Below, in pieces: positions 11,843 to 23,876 of a DNA stretch of 64,000 nucleotides. Position numbers and translations under genes: made by a program. The DNA comes from Lepidonotus clava (taxonomy: Eukaryota > Annelida > Polychaeta > Phyllodocida > Polynoidae). The stretch's first letter is position 1, and the number at the start of each line of letters is the position of its first letter. The notes under the pieces are model-generated. The model saw only the letters and a program-made list of their open reading frames with translations, searched no databases and had not been told where the DNA came from. The stretch covers positions 35,318,792-35,382,791 of the forward strand of contig OW387135.1 in the NCBI GenBank assembly GCA_936440205.1, given 5' to 3'.

Positions 11843-14028
11843 TATAGTCCATTCTCATGAAACGTGCCCAATTCATGACAAAATAGGGGGGGGGAATAAT
11901 TTTTTCAGAATGAAATAATTTTTGGTCAATATATTCTTAGTGTATTGGAGTATCTATATATGTAATTGGGAACGTTAATATTAATTATTTTTTAATTTAT
12001 GCACATATAAATATCAGGACCCCCACGGACGATGACAACGCCCCCACGGACGATGACAACGCCCCCACGGACTATGACAATGCCCCCACGGACTATGACA
12101 ATGCCCCCACGGACTATGACAATGCCCCCACGGACTATGACAGACTATTAAACACTAAGAGATGTCAATATGTAATAAGATTAGGCTAAATCTTTATGAT
12201 CAATAGCAAAACATGTAGCCTTCCATATTTAATCAGTATAATAATTCAACATTATCTACTACCAAATTCTTTGTATAGGACTATGAAATATATGCCCCCA
12301 CGGACTATGACAGACTATTAAACACTAAGAGATGTTAATATGTAATAAGATTAGGCTAAATCTTTATGATCAATAGCAAAACATGTAGCCTTCCATATTT
12401 AATCAGTATAATAATTCAACATTATCTACTACCAAATTCTTTGTATAGGACTATGAAATATATGCCCCCACAGACTATAACAATGCCCCCACGGACTATG
12501 ACAGCCCTCACAAACTATGACAGACTATTAAACACTAAGAGATGTCAATATGTAATAAGATTAGGCTAAATCTTTATGATCAATAGCAAAATACGTAGCC
12601 TTCCATATTTAATCAGTATAATAATTCGACATTATCTACTACCAAATTTGTTGTATAGGACTATGAAATATATGCCCCCACGGACTATGACAATGCCCCC
12701 ACGGACTATGACTGCCCCCACGAACTATGACAGACTATTAAACACTAAGAGATGTCAATATGTAATAAGATTAGGCTAAATCTTTATGATCAATAGCAAA
12801 ACATGTAGCCTTCCATATTTAATCAGTATAATAATTCAACATTATCTACTACCAAATTCTTTGTATAGGACTATGAAATATATGCCCCCACGGACTATGA
12901 CAGACTATTAAACACTAAGAGATGTTAATATGTAATAAGATTAGGCTAAATCTTTATGATCAATAGCAAAACATGTAGCCTTCCATATTTAATCAGTATA
13001 ATAATTCAACATTATCTACTACCAAATTCTTTGTATAGGACTATGAAATATATGCCCCCACAGACTATAACAATGCCCCCACGGACTATGACAGCCCTCA
13101 CAAACTATGACAGACTATTAAACACTAAGAGATGTCAATATGTAATAAGATTAGGCTAAATCTTTATGATCAATAGCAAAATACGTAGCCTTCCATATTT
13201 AATCAGTATAATAATTCGACATTATCTACTACCAAATTTGTTGTATAGGACTATGAAATATATGCCCCCACGGACTATGACAATGCCCCCACGGACTATG
13301 ACTGCCCCCACGAACTATGACAGTCTATTAAAACACTAAGAGATGTCAATATGTAATAAGATTAGGCTAATTCTTTATGATCAATAGCAAAATACGTACC
13401 TTCCATATTTAATCAGTATAATAATTCAACATTATCTACTACCAAATTTTTTGTATAGGACTATGAAATATATGCCCCCACGGACTATAACAATGCCCCC
13501 ACGGACTATGACTGCCCCCACGAACTATGACAGTCTATTAAAACACTAAGAGATGTCAATATGTAATAAGATTAGGCTAAATCTTTATGATCAATAGCAA
13601 AATATGTAGCCTTCCATATTTAATCAGTATAATAATTCAACATTATCTACTACCAAAATGTTTGTATAGGACTATGAAATATATGCCCCCACGGACTATG
13701 ACAATGCCCCCACAGACTATGACTGCCCCCACCAATTATGACAGGACATGAAAATATTATTCACTTATTCCTGATAATTTTTTAATAAGGGTATGGAAAC
13801 ACTATTACACAAAAAGTACACCACATTTGAATTCCGAAAAATATCACATTATCTATCATAATTTTTAAAAATACAGAGAAAATAGGCAAAAGTGTGGTCA
13901 ATATATAAGATAAAATATAGATAAATGCAAATCTGGCCAAAAAAATGAAATAGCTTTCATATTTTTTCAGTTATATCACAAAAACATGAAATTCGCCAAT
14001 TGGGCACGTTTCGTGAGAATTGACCATA
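11843..14028. mobile_element. TIR element with satellite core, copy 1
   Basis: Ends are inverted: TCTCATGAAACGTGCCCAAT at the left and ATTGGGCACGTTTCGTGAGA at the right. The same ends and interior occur in opposite orientation at 52914-55933. Between unique arms lies a block of tandem repeats. The plan (TIRs, short unique arms, satellite core) resembles the 'pearl' class of non-autonomous elements described in molluscs and relatives in sea urchins, but membership is inferred. The flanking base pair TA may be the target duplication. Confidence 0.65.
12000..13745. repeat. Satellite core: 21-bp minisatellite plus 170/210-bp monomers in a 590-bp higher-order repeat
   Basis: CCCCCACGGACTATGACAAT recurs with 21-bp period, alone (12030-12140) and as a variable cassette within longer monomers that contain ACACTAAGAGATGT and CTTTATGATCAATAGCAAAA. 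Anchor words recur at 170, 210, 210, 170, 210, 210 bp, so a three-monomer block of 590 bp is itself duplicated (about 12190-12780 and 12780-13370) nearly unchanged. Confidence 0.85.
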
Positions 14029-15164
14029 TATTTTTCTTTTCAAAGTATTTTATCATATAAAACACTATCATATGTAAACATTTTTGTTCTCAAATTGATT
14101 TATGTATTCACATTCTTTAGGTCATTGACATAATGCCATACCCTCTTTTTCTGAAAAGTGGTCATAATTCAGCCATTTTCAATCAAATCCAAGATGGCCG
14201 ACACTGAGATTGCATGTTTTAGAATTTTCATTGTCCCTTTGAAGAATTCATTGGAATATTTTGTCAAAACTCTTTCAAATACTCAGAAACATTCAAGTAT
14301 TTAGGACTTGATAATATTTACATTATTTTTCAAGATTTAATTGTGTTTTTAATCAATTTGATAACATACATTACCATGGATAATTGTTGATAGTGGGAAT
14401 TTCATGATTTTTGGGGCATAATGTCCCATAAATCCACTTTATGAGAGACAAATGAAGAATGCAGAAATTAAGTTTAATTTAGTATTAAATGCTAGAAAAT
14501 GACATGGGGAGCAACTTTATAATTCAACTTTTTTCAATAAAATCAATATTTATTCCCCTTTTTGGTACTTTTCAAGAAATAAGGCTCCAAAATAGTCATT
14601 TTTCTAGAAATTTAACTGCTCATAACAGCATTCTATGGTAACCATGGCAACCAAAATAAAAAAAGTATAGATATTTTCCAATTCCTGATAAGGTGTTACA
14701 TGATGATATATGACTTTATTATCATATGTCCACATAAAAGATGTCATTTTTAAAAATAATACTGCTACTTCTAGTACTTTTTGATAAAATCCATTTTGGT
14801 GCCGTCAGCAAAGGGTTAACAAATCCTCTAATTGTTTTATCTGGGTAAGTGGTTGTCTCACTCAGTATTATTGGCAGAGCTAAGCCCATCGGTGGAAACT
14901 CCCCTGGATTAAGATGGAATCATATGTAAAGTATACAAGAACTAAGAACTACACATAAAAAATACATGCAAGTAAATTTATCATCAAACACACCAAATAG
15001 TACAATGGTGACATGGCTGTTTCTTAAAAGCGACATGCAATATGGACCCTAAACGACATGACAAGTAGCTTTAAAACCTTAACAAGTCCTTATTGACATG
15101 TGACCAAAAATATTATAGCTACCCAAAGATGGGCAAGTGTGAACGGTGCCTACGGCATTTTCTT

Positions 15165-15367
15165 GACATCCTCATGAGGGGCGCCCCCTATGAGAGTCTG
15201 TGCAACCAGACATGACGCAGCCATCATTGTTGTCGTTTTCCATGACGTCATTGTCAGTTTATAACGTAAACAAACCGCCGATGACATCACAAAAATGGCA
15301 ACCATGACGATCGCGTTGTATCTGGTTGTACAGACTCTCGTAGGGGGCGCCCCTCATGAGGACGTCA
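15165..15367. mobile_element. ~200-bp MITE with ~55-bp inverted arms
   Basis: The left arm (CTCATGAGGGGCGCCCC, then CTATGAGAGTCTGTGCAACC) and right arm are reverse complements with few mismatches. The loop is about 95 bp and contains TGACGTCA-like words. No homologous second copy seen here. Confidence 0.75.
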
Positions 15368-15829
15368 CTGCAAAATGTAGTACAGTTGTTAATCTTTCCT
15401 TTGTAGAATCGTTGATGTGACATGGACATTTCTTAAATTCAATGTGCATCATTGAGAAAAATAAGCAACAGAGACCTGCGCCAATGCTGTTTTCTAAATT
15501 TGACATGCAACATTCGGACTGTCATTGTCACTGTCACTGTCATAGGGTTGTCATTAGGATGTCATTGTGCTGATATTGGGAAGTAATTTGAATGTCATTT
15601 GGAAGTCAATGGGAAGTCATTGAGTTGTATTTGAGATGTTATTCTCATTGGAATGAAGTGTCTGAAATTAAGCTGTATGCTGCACCCCGGTGTGCACATT
15701 TTCACTTTTTTTTCATATAAAGCCCGGCCATAAAGGCTTTTAATAATTGTGATTTTTAATTGTCTGACTTGGTATTATGAACTAACAAGGAGATAAAAGG
15801 GGATCATTGAATGAAGTCACACATGACAT

Positions 15830-16190
15830 AGCAAGAGGGGGGTCCCCCATGGGGACCTTGGGTTGGGGTTACTTGAGGAACCTCCTGGACATAATAGGTT
15901 CCTAGCGGCCCCTTGCTGATTGTAAAAGGCAACAAATGGGAAGGCCAGACTAGGTAGCTTATTTGGTAGAGTGCCTACTTTGAGGCTATGGGGTCTAACC
16001 CTGACTGAGTCACACCAAGACAATAGTAGTGATCACTCCTTGCTTGGCACTTGGTATAAAGTAAGAACCACGAAACATGACTGGTCAGCCTGGTGTCACC
16101 AGAATGTGACTGGATGGGGTATTGTGTGGGCCTATCACATGATATCTCAGTGTGGTAGCACTAAAAGGGGGCATTGGGTCCCACTAAACT
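15830..16190 (+). mobile_element. tRNA-derived SINE, copy 2 (3'-truncated)
   Basis: Same family: leader GGGGGTCCCCCATGGGGACC, the shared GGCCCCTTGCTG block, A box TAGCTTATTTGG (15955), B box-like GGGTCTAACCC (about 15991), and a body parallel to copy 1 up to CATTGGGTCCCA. The AAACAAAC tail is missing. Confidence 0.75.
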
Positions 16191-17761
16191 AATTTAAAGA
16201 GAAAACATGCATCTGAGTGTGACATCACACAAAAGACGTTTTTATAAAAAATTTAAAATGTTTATGATTTAAAACATTTTAGAATTGATTACAAACCAAT
16301 AGGACAGTTAGATGTTACTTTTGCATTTCTGAAATTTTATCTAATCGCTGGGTGACATCAAACATTGTAAAAAGCCCTGTGCAAGGTTTTCCAACTGCAG
16401 GGAATTCTTTTTTGCTTATTTTCTAACTTCACCCAAGTATTCTAAAAATGTTTCAAATGAAAAAAAAGGCAAAATATCAAACTTTTAGTCAAGCATTCAG
16501 GAAAAGAAAATCTAATCTGGGAACTCCCTAAAATCTTGCCTATTTATTACTCTCCTTGCTATTTCATAATCATGGAAATTCCCTTTCAAAATAAGTTAAT
16601 AAATTCCACGTCCAATAAATATGGCATTGTTTTCAGCCTGATTGCTTGACACCTATCAACAACTTAAAATAATGTCCTGAAGCCTATACCCTAATTTTCA
16701 TGGAGATCTGACAATATCCTCAGTTTTCATATTATTCTGCTATGTTGTGTAGTTCTTTTGGAATGCATGTTATAGTATAGGGCCCTAGGTTCAATGAAGG
16801 GGTCTGCCCATGATTTCTATTTTAAGTACATTTTTAATGAAAAACTAGACAAAAATTATTTGGGCATATTATGTGAAAAGAGTGTGACCTTTGTGATTAT
16901 AATGGTACCTACAAGAATTTCACAATTTTCTTTAACATTACATTGTGGGAAATCTGCCGTAGAACAGTGTAGAAGGTTTACTTTAAAGATATTTCCACAA
17001 TAATTGAGTTAAGTATGTTACACTATAAAAATGTAAATATGTTGCAAAACGTAAATCAACGTAAAAATCTAAGCAGAATCAACATAAAATGTAATTTCTA
17101 TGTAAAATGTCAACCAGATTAACCTTAAATGTAATTAAGACAAACCTTAAATGAAACAATTTAACATAAAATATAATTGACTCTGCAACTTAAAATGTAA
17201 TTGAAATAGTTTTAAAGGTATGATGGCTAACTTTAACCCTTTCCTGACTGTGAGAAACAGGCTCTTCACTATATGAGCAAGACATTGGTATTTCTATATT
17301 AATTGTTGACAGTGAAATACACATTTAATCATAAGATATCATATATCGAATTTAGAGAAACACAATTTTTTCAAAAATGTTGGTTGCCATGATAACAGCT
17401 AGCCCAATAGATCACGTGACTTGATTAATGAAATATAGTTCATTTTGAACATAAAAATCACAAAAGTAGATGAAAATGGAAGAAATATTGTTTTTTTGGA
17501 CTAGCTTTGTATTAAGAAATTGTTCCTTATGTTATTCTGCACATTTCTATACCAAAATAATCATGTTTGTGTCAAAGAAATTAATATTGTCATTGGCTAG
17601 CAGGGGCATGCATTATATGAAATCTGGAAATTTTAGAGGTTTTTGCCTCAAACTGGTGAAAATTCGTTTATGATTTTCCATTCATTATATGATTTTAGAT
17701 AGAAGCATCTCTAAGCACAGTACCTAACATAATATATACAAAATGCGATGTGTTTCATAAT

Positions 17762-18110
17762 TCTCACTACCACGGATAGCTGAATTTTTAAGGACCTGCA
17801 GGCTAATTTAGGTTGATTTTGTCTACAAAACTCCTAGAAATACTATAGAAAATAAAGAAATAATTGCTATTTATCCATCTATAATGAATTAATTTTCAAA
17901 CAACTCAGGAAATAGAAATGTATATTGGTACTAATCTAAAAAATAATGATGGCTAGATTTAGTCAATGGTAATCTACAAATAATTGCACAATTAATGAAA
18001 AATGTCTATGCTAAAGCCATGAGTTTTGTCGGCATATTACCCAGCATGCATCCTGTTCTAGACTAACCTGCAGGTAGAATTCAAGAAACTGGCTATCCGT
18101 GGTTGGGAGA
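17762..18110. mobile_element. MITE, copy 2 (same family as 7980-8332)
   Basis: CTACCACGGATAGC at the left end and GCTATCCGTGGTTGGGAG at the right are inverted repeats; the interior aligns by eye with copy 1 throughout (AACTCAGGAAATA, TTACCCAGCATGCATCCTGTT). It lies inside the TTAA element 17233-20271, so it either inserted there or was carried by it. Confidence 0.65.
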
Positions 18111-18279
18111 TTTATGGTCTTGTTGAATTCCTATGCTGAAATTGCAATTTATAGCACTTCTATCTATGTGGAAGTGTATAACCATTTTATGGCTATTAAT
18201 TTGCTAATTTTATGCATTTTCCACTATTTTCTCTGCATTTCATGGCAATTTTGATAGGACAAATTCATGATTTTTCATG

Positions 18280-19880
18280 CATAAAAGAATCTTGGAAAAA
18301 GGCCATTGTTATTCCACTTGAAAAAGGAGGTAATAGATCTGATGTTAGCAACCTGAGACCGGTCTCATTGTTACCTTTACCTGGGAAATTATTAGAAAGA
18401 TTAATTCATAATCAAACATATAACTATTTAAATGGAAACAAAGTATTAAATGAAAATCAAGGAGGTTTTAGGTCGGGTCATTCTACAATTTCGACAATTT
18501 TTGAGTTATGTAACAAAATTAATCAATCAACAGAACTAGACCAACTAACTACTGCATGCTTTGTGGATTTTTCCAAAGCATTTGACACCATAAATCACTC
18601 TATATTTATTGAAAAAATTATACATCTAGGATTTAGTGAGAATTGTGTCAGATGGTTTGAAAACTATTTGCATGGCCGGTCACAGGTTGTAATGGTAAAT
18701 AACCAAACTTCTACACCTAACAAAATACAAAACGGTGTTCCTCAGGGAAGCATAATCGGCCCACTGGCATTCTTAATTTATATAAACGATATGGTGGATA
18801 TTTTTAAATACTCAACCGTTTTATTATATGCAGATGACACTGTGTTACTAACTTCATCACCACATGTAGCAGATGCAATCAACCAGTTGCAAACGGACAT
18901 TCTTAGCATGACCTGCTGGTGCAGTCAAAATAAACTGACAATAAACTGTAAAAAAACAAAAATTATGGTTTTTGGTAACAGGAGTAGGATAGGTAAAATC
19001 CAGAGTCCACAGGTTAAATTAAATAATCATGTTCTCACTGTCACAGATTCTTATAAATATTTAGGGGTAACCTTGGACCCTGAATTGAATTTTGACCTGC
19101 ATTTGTCTAATGTTTTGAACAAAATCACATATAAAAGCTATATTTTGAGAAAAATTAGAAGATACTTGACTGTAAAAGCAAGTTTACATATCTATAAGGC
19201 TATGGTTCTTCCTTATATAGAGTATGGGGATTTCTTCTACAGATGTGCGTCTGTTAAAAAACTTACTAAATTACAAACCTTACAGAATCAAAATTTAAAA
19301 CTTTGTTTAAATTTACAGCCGAGACATAATAACCTGGAAACCCACAAACTTGCTAAATTAATTTTTTTGGAAGATAGAAGGAATGCCCATATGCTTTCTT
19401 TTATGTATACTGTGTCCCGCAATGATAAATACAAAGATAATAGAAATCTACCTCTCAGGAAATATGATGCTCCTTTAGTTAATATTCCCTTGTATATGAA
19501 GACTTAAACTCAGAGATCTACATTATACTGTGGAGCAACAATGTGGAATGATGTTGATGTTGAAATACGAAATTCCCCTTCTATAACAAACTTTAAAAAC
19601 AAACAAAAGTCTTTTTTGAACGATTTACTGAACCTATAATGACAATGGCAGTGGGCTGGGCAAGCCAAGAGGTACAGTGGTATCTTACATGTATGGACAG
19701 AGTTTTCAGGCTGATTGACAATATTGTATAAGAATAATATTTCATGTAAGCTTAAATGTGTTTAAGCTCTAGTTTTAAGATTTCATACAAATATGGACAG
19801 CTAATCTATAAGCTGGAATTGGACGAAAACCGATACATACATTGAGACATTACCAGGATAAATAAAATGAAAAAAAAAAG
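18280..19880 (+). mobile_element. 5'-truncated non-LTR retrotransposon (LINE, jockey/CR1-like reverse transcriptase)
   Basis: One frame (to the stop at 19505-19507) reads a reverse transcriptase: ESWKKAIVIPLEKGG, LRPVSLLP, NQGGFRSGHST, FVDFSKAFDTINH, NGVPQGSIIGPLAFLIYIND, YADD, LTINCKKTK and YLGVTLD, in the usual order. The frame continues after an in-frame TAA for 43 more codons (TQRSTLYCGATMWNDVDVEI..., stop at 19637-19639), which resembles the normal C-terminus of such proteins, so the TAA is probably a nonsense change. The endonuclease and RT N-terminus are absent (5' truncation near 18280). A 3' UTR ends in ATAAATAAAATG plus an A-run at about 19870. RT coding is otherwise long and open, so the insertion is fairly young. 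Confidence 0.85.
18284..19639 (+). pseudogene. Reverse transcriptase remnant of the LINE
   Basis: Coding part of the LINE: RT fingers/palm motifs including the catalytic YADD (about 18826-18837), thumb region and C-terminal segment. It starts inside the RT domain, has no own start codon that makes sense, and carries one in-frame stop (19505-19507). It should not make an active product. Confidence 0.75.
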
Positions 19881-20267
19881 ACTTTATGGAAACACCTTAT
19901 TGATTCATTGGTCCCTAGATTATATACACAATGTTTTCATGAAACAAAGAAATTCGACTCAAAACAAATTTTGATGATTTGAGAGAATTATATATTGACT
20001 TTTATAGCATTATTGGGTAATTTTATGAGGTTTTAGGGTAAATCTTAGCCTTTATTTAATCCAACATATTAGTGTTTTCGTCATACATTATATATTTAAC
20101 TAACAATAATGAAGAAAGACACTAAGATCGGACACTTAACCATAAAATTATATCTTATAAATAACTTTTACAATTTTTGAAAAATATTTAATTATACAAG
20201 ATCAAAGCAGCGTATTAATACCATCGTAATATATCTTACGATTTTACCATTGATGGTCAGGAAAGGG

Positions 20268-20827
20268 TTAAAGAGAGGAGCCAGTGAAATTTCAATTTTG
20301 GCTACTTTGTGGTTTATACTTCAGATGTAATACCTATATAGAGGTATGATTAGTTTCTAAGCCATTGATTAATTATTTCATGTGGAAAACAGGATTTATC
20401 TGTGAAAACGTTTGACACCTCTAATCATCAGAAATACCCAAGTCTGTGTGTTACGTCACACAAAAGAGACATTATTTTCAAATTTTCAAATTATAAATTT
20501 CTTTAAAAAAACTTTATATTGCAAATATTTTGGAAATATAAGTTTATTTCGTCATTTCTAATGTTATAGAACTGAAAAGAAAACAGGTTAATTACACTGT
20601 GTTATTTCTGCATTTTAAGAATTTGATCTCATCTGTTTGTGACATCACACACAGACAGGTTCTCTGTGCTCCAGGTGCAGGGAGGGACCAGTCTGTATTA
20701 TTTCCAAAAATACACATAAAAATGACAGTATTATAGGTACGGACATAAAAATTGGCATGGTTACTCCCAGGACTATGAGGATCATAACAGATTATATTGT
20801 TTTACAGACACTGGCCCCTCCCTTTAA
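20268..20827. mobile_element. TTAA-flanked MITE, family A copy 2
   Basis: TTAA-AGAGAGGAGCCAGTG at the left and CACTGGCCCCTCCCT-TTAA at the right, same orientation as copy 1 and more diverged. Its left TTAA (20268-20271) is also the right TTAA of the neighbouring 17233-20271 element. Confidence 0.7.
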
Positions 20828-23673
20828 GGGAATATTTTCTTATGTGCAAATCTTCCTTGGATGAATAAATGTAATATGCCTTTGTACTGCTCCTTTATTG
20901 ACATTAAACCTTTTATGACTCCTGATGCTAATGAAAACCCAAACTGTGGATGTCAGATGCATTTATGCATCACCGCACTAAGGATGCCAGGTGCATTTAT
21001 GCATCAACTGTTATATTTTTGAAAATCCATCTGATAATTTGAAAATGTATTGAATTAAAATATTTCTTGTTTTCTTCATGTAAAAATATTTACATTTACT
21101 GTGGGAATCATACTAAATTGTACTGATGAACTTTAATTTACTGAGTCTATATTTGTTCAACTACTTAACTTAGTTGTTGAACTTTACTTTATACTTTTGT
21201 ACATTATGATATGAGAGGCAGCTTAACTTAGCGCTCTATTGTAAGAATGTTTGATATTATCACTTACATGGAAGATCATCACTGATGAATGTAGTTAGAT
21301 AAAAAAAAACAAAAAAAAAAAAACATTTATATTTGCTTCTCAGAATTTGTTATTTATGTTCAGATGTTTTAATTATAAGATGGTATATGCATTAATATAA
21401 TTATATTGGACAAATAGTCCTGTCTTTTTGGGGGTACGCATAAGATATTCACCAATTTGACCATGACATAACACTGTATTCATTGTGACAGGTAGATTCT
21501 ATTGTCCTAAATCAGATAAAGAATGGCATGTGCTATGTAGGTTTTGCATTTTAACTTGATTTACATTTTAGAGCAGATAATGTAATTACAATTTACAGCA
21601 ATATGAGTTATGATTTACGTCATATTTACATTTTACGTCAATTTGGATTACATTTTACGCCAGATTTACATTTTATGTTAGATTTACATTCCACGGTCTA
21701 ACAGAGTATGTTACCATAGCAACATAAAAAAGAATATCGTGATTGAATAGAAAGTTTTTTCATAATCGATGAAAGGGGTGTCCTCAACTTCATAATACTT
21801 CAGACAGTTAATGAAATGATTAATTCAATCAAAATTTATTCCAATTTCAACATTTGCATCATGTATGATTCTATGAAGCAATCAATTTATCATTATATAT
21901 GGCTACAATCAAATAGCCGTAACATAAAAAAAGGTAAGAAAGGCAATATAAGGGGTTTCATCATGTGTATCAAGTTCGGCACTTCAAACAATCATATCTC
22001 AGCAACAAATGGGAATATTTACATAGAAAAAAATATGGGTTAGAACATTAGTCAAATGTTTGAAGATTTTGAAAAGAATCTTAACAAATTGGAGGGTGCT
22101 AATAAGTCCAAACTTTCTGATCCTTTTTTGACTAAGTTATAGGCAAAATGGCCATCTCTGAAACAAAATCTTAGATATTTTGACTAACTCATGGTTCATA
22201 AAACTAAAAATGTTAGGTGTCACACTAAAACTAAAAGAAATAGGTATAGCATTTCAATTCTTAGATTAGTATATCCCCATAGGTATAGATTCAATCCCTA
22301 TATACAAATCTTTGGAGGTTTAGCTGTTGTTATTGTGAGCATATTGAATTATTCATTGGTAGGGGTTTCATAAATCAGCCTATCATTCAGAGCTATATCC
22401 GTGTGTATGGAGGTTCCTCTGAAGAGAGAGGTCAGTCCCCTGCCTTCACAGCAGTCACCACCCTAGTGAGGTGTCATGCTAGTTAGAAATCCCAAAATGG
22501 GTTGACAAGAGACAATCAATTACAAAAAAGGTGTTTACCCATGTGCAACTATCATTATATTCTTATTCATATCCTGTATATTTGTATTATTGTTAGATTG
22601 TTTATTTGATGGTGAGAACCAGAATATGTTTATTTAATGTTGTGAATCATAAAATGTTTTCTGATGCAACAACTTGTAACACAGGAATTGGAAATGAAAA
22701 AAAAATCCTCTCAAGACTCGAATCTCTTATAAATTGAATGTTTAGTACATTTTTATAACATTTGGGACACATATAGGATACTAGGAAATAAAGTAATCAG
22801 AATTCTGACATTTAATTATTCTAAAACCTTATTTTGATTAAGAGTGCCACCCAGTGGATAATGTGACTGACCTTTGACTTAGAAACTTAGATAATTTGAC
22901 TCGGGGGTTAGACACAGGCTCTCAGAGAGGGGCTTAGAAAGTTAGAGTGGTTATGTCTAACACTCATTTCATATGGCAAAAGCCTGATTTGACTAACTTT
23001 CTAACCTTCAGTTTTTTTCTGTGTATAAATGGGGCATTCTGTATTTTAATGGGGGAAAATACCCTATTGCCTGGGTTGACGGGGTTCAATGAAAAATACC
23101 ATTAGTTATAGGCTGTATGAGGCATTATATTAGTATTTTATACTAAAGCTCAATTTCCTTTATATTTGTTTTTATTGTGGGGATCCCATGTTATTGAAAT
23201 CGAATTAGTCACTGGGTGACATCACAAATTGTGTAATTTCCCTACACTCTGCCGCAGTGTTAACTATTCTGATTGGATGTTAACACTGCCACGGGGGTTT
23301 GCGATCGTCGTAACAGCTTAAAGATTTTATGTGGCAAATGCTTGATATATGAATATGTAAAAATATAAAATCGGAGAATTTCATATGGTGTACTTTCCCT
23401 GATATAAGACCTAGAAGTGTGGGGATTTTGAAAATCCAAGATGGCTATCATGTTGCTAAGTGTAGTCAGGGGTCTGACTCTTGAACCAATTTGAGTGTCT
23501 AGTCAGCTGTTTCTTTAAGATCCTAGATGTCTAAATGAATTGGGATCATAGGTCATCTGATATCCAATGAGTTCACTGGAAATTTAACAGATATTAGTTG
23601 TCTTCTCTCCAACAGAATTAAATGTTATGGCTCTTTTGGTTTTGAGAGTCGGACAGACGGCCGGCCGCCCATA

Positions 23674-23704
23674 GCAGTGCCAATATCCCCTGGATTGGCA
23701 CTGC
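23674..23704. other. 11-bp stem hairpin GCAGTGCCAAT...ATTGGCACTGC
   Basis: GCAGTGCCAAT and ATTGGCACTGC are perfect inverted repeats around a 9-base loop, preceded by the GC-rich ACGGCCGGCCG. Isolated GC-rich islet in AT-rich intron; probably the end of an unidentified repeat. Confidence 0.5.
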
Positions 23705-23876
23705 GGCGGAATGTATAATTTCCCTTACAGAGGGGAACCCCTGAAGGCTATTCTTGTATTGATCTCAGCTTGTTTTGCTATATTTCCTTTTATCAAAATC
23801 ATTGGGCATAAACTTGAATTAATGGTTATAGATTGTACAAAAAAAAATCTGAAAAAATGGCTCATGTTGGAATCAT

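Larger units (their letters stand above)
11543..14819. mobile_element. TTAA-flanked element D (CCCTTT ends), host to the satellite-cored TIR element
   Basis: TTAACCCTTTCCTGACGGC at the left and GCCGTCAGCAAAGGGTTAA at the right are inverted. CCCTTT next to TTAA is typical of piggyBac-like termini. It contains a nested insertion (11843-14028) and a palindromic X-box-like motif at 14637-14652. No transposase frame remains. Confidence 0.7.
17233..20271. mobile_element. TTAA-flanked element E, carrying a MITE and a LINE insertion
   Basis: TTAACCCTTTCCTGAC at the left is exactly inverted at the right (GTCAGGAAAGGGTTAA). It is the same terminal type as element D. Nested in it are the MITE at 17762-18110 and the LINE at about 18280-19880. 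A GGTTGCCATG.TAAC motif sits near its left end (17383). Confidence 0.7.
16990..21715. mobile_element. Possible large element with inverted arrays of a TAAAATGTAA-type repeat
   Basis: The left arm (about 16995-17220) repeats CGTAAA / ACATAAAATGTAATT; the right arm (about 21540-21690) repeats TTTACATTTTACG in inverted orientation. TATGTTAC occurs at both outer ends in direct orientation. If real, it encloses the TTAA element 17233-20271 and the MITE at 20268. No coding content of its own is visible. Confidence 0.35.

Noticed and set aside
12366-13159. Repeated 67-residue frames (…[14 protein letters not shown]…)
   Set aside because: By-product of 21-bp and ~210-bp repeat units; no gene features.
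12000-13745. CRISPR-like array
   Set aside because: Repeats are contiguous or have repeated spacers, lie inside a TIR transposon, and the DNA is eukaryotic.
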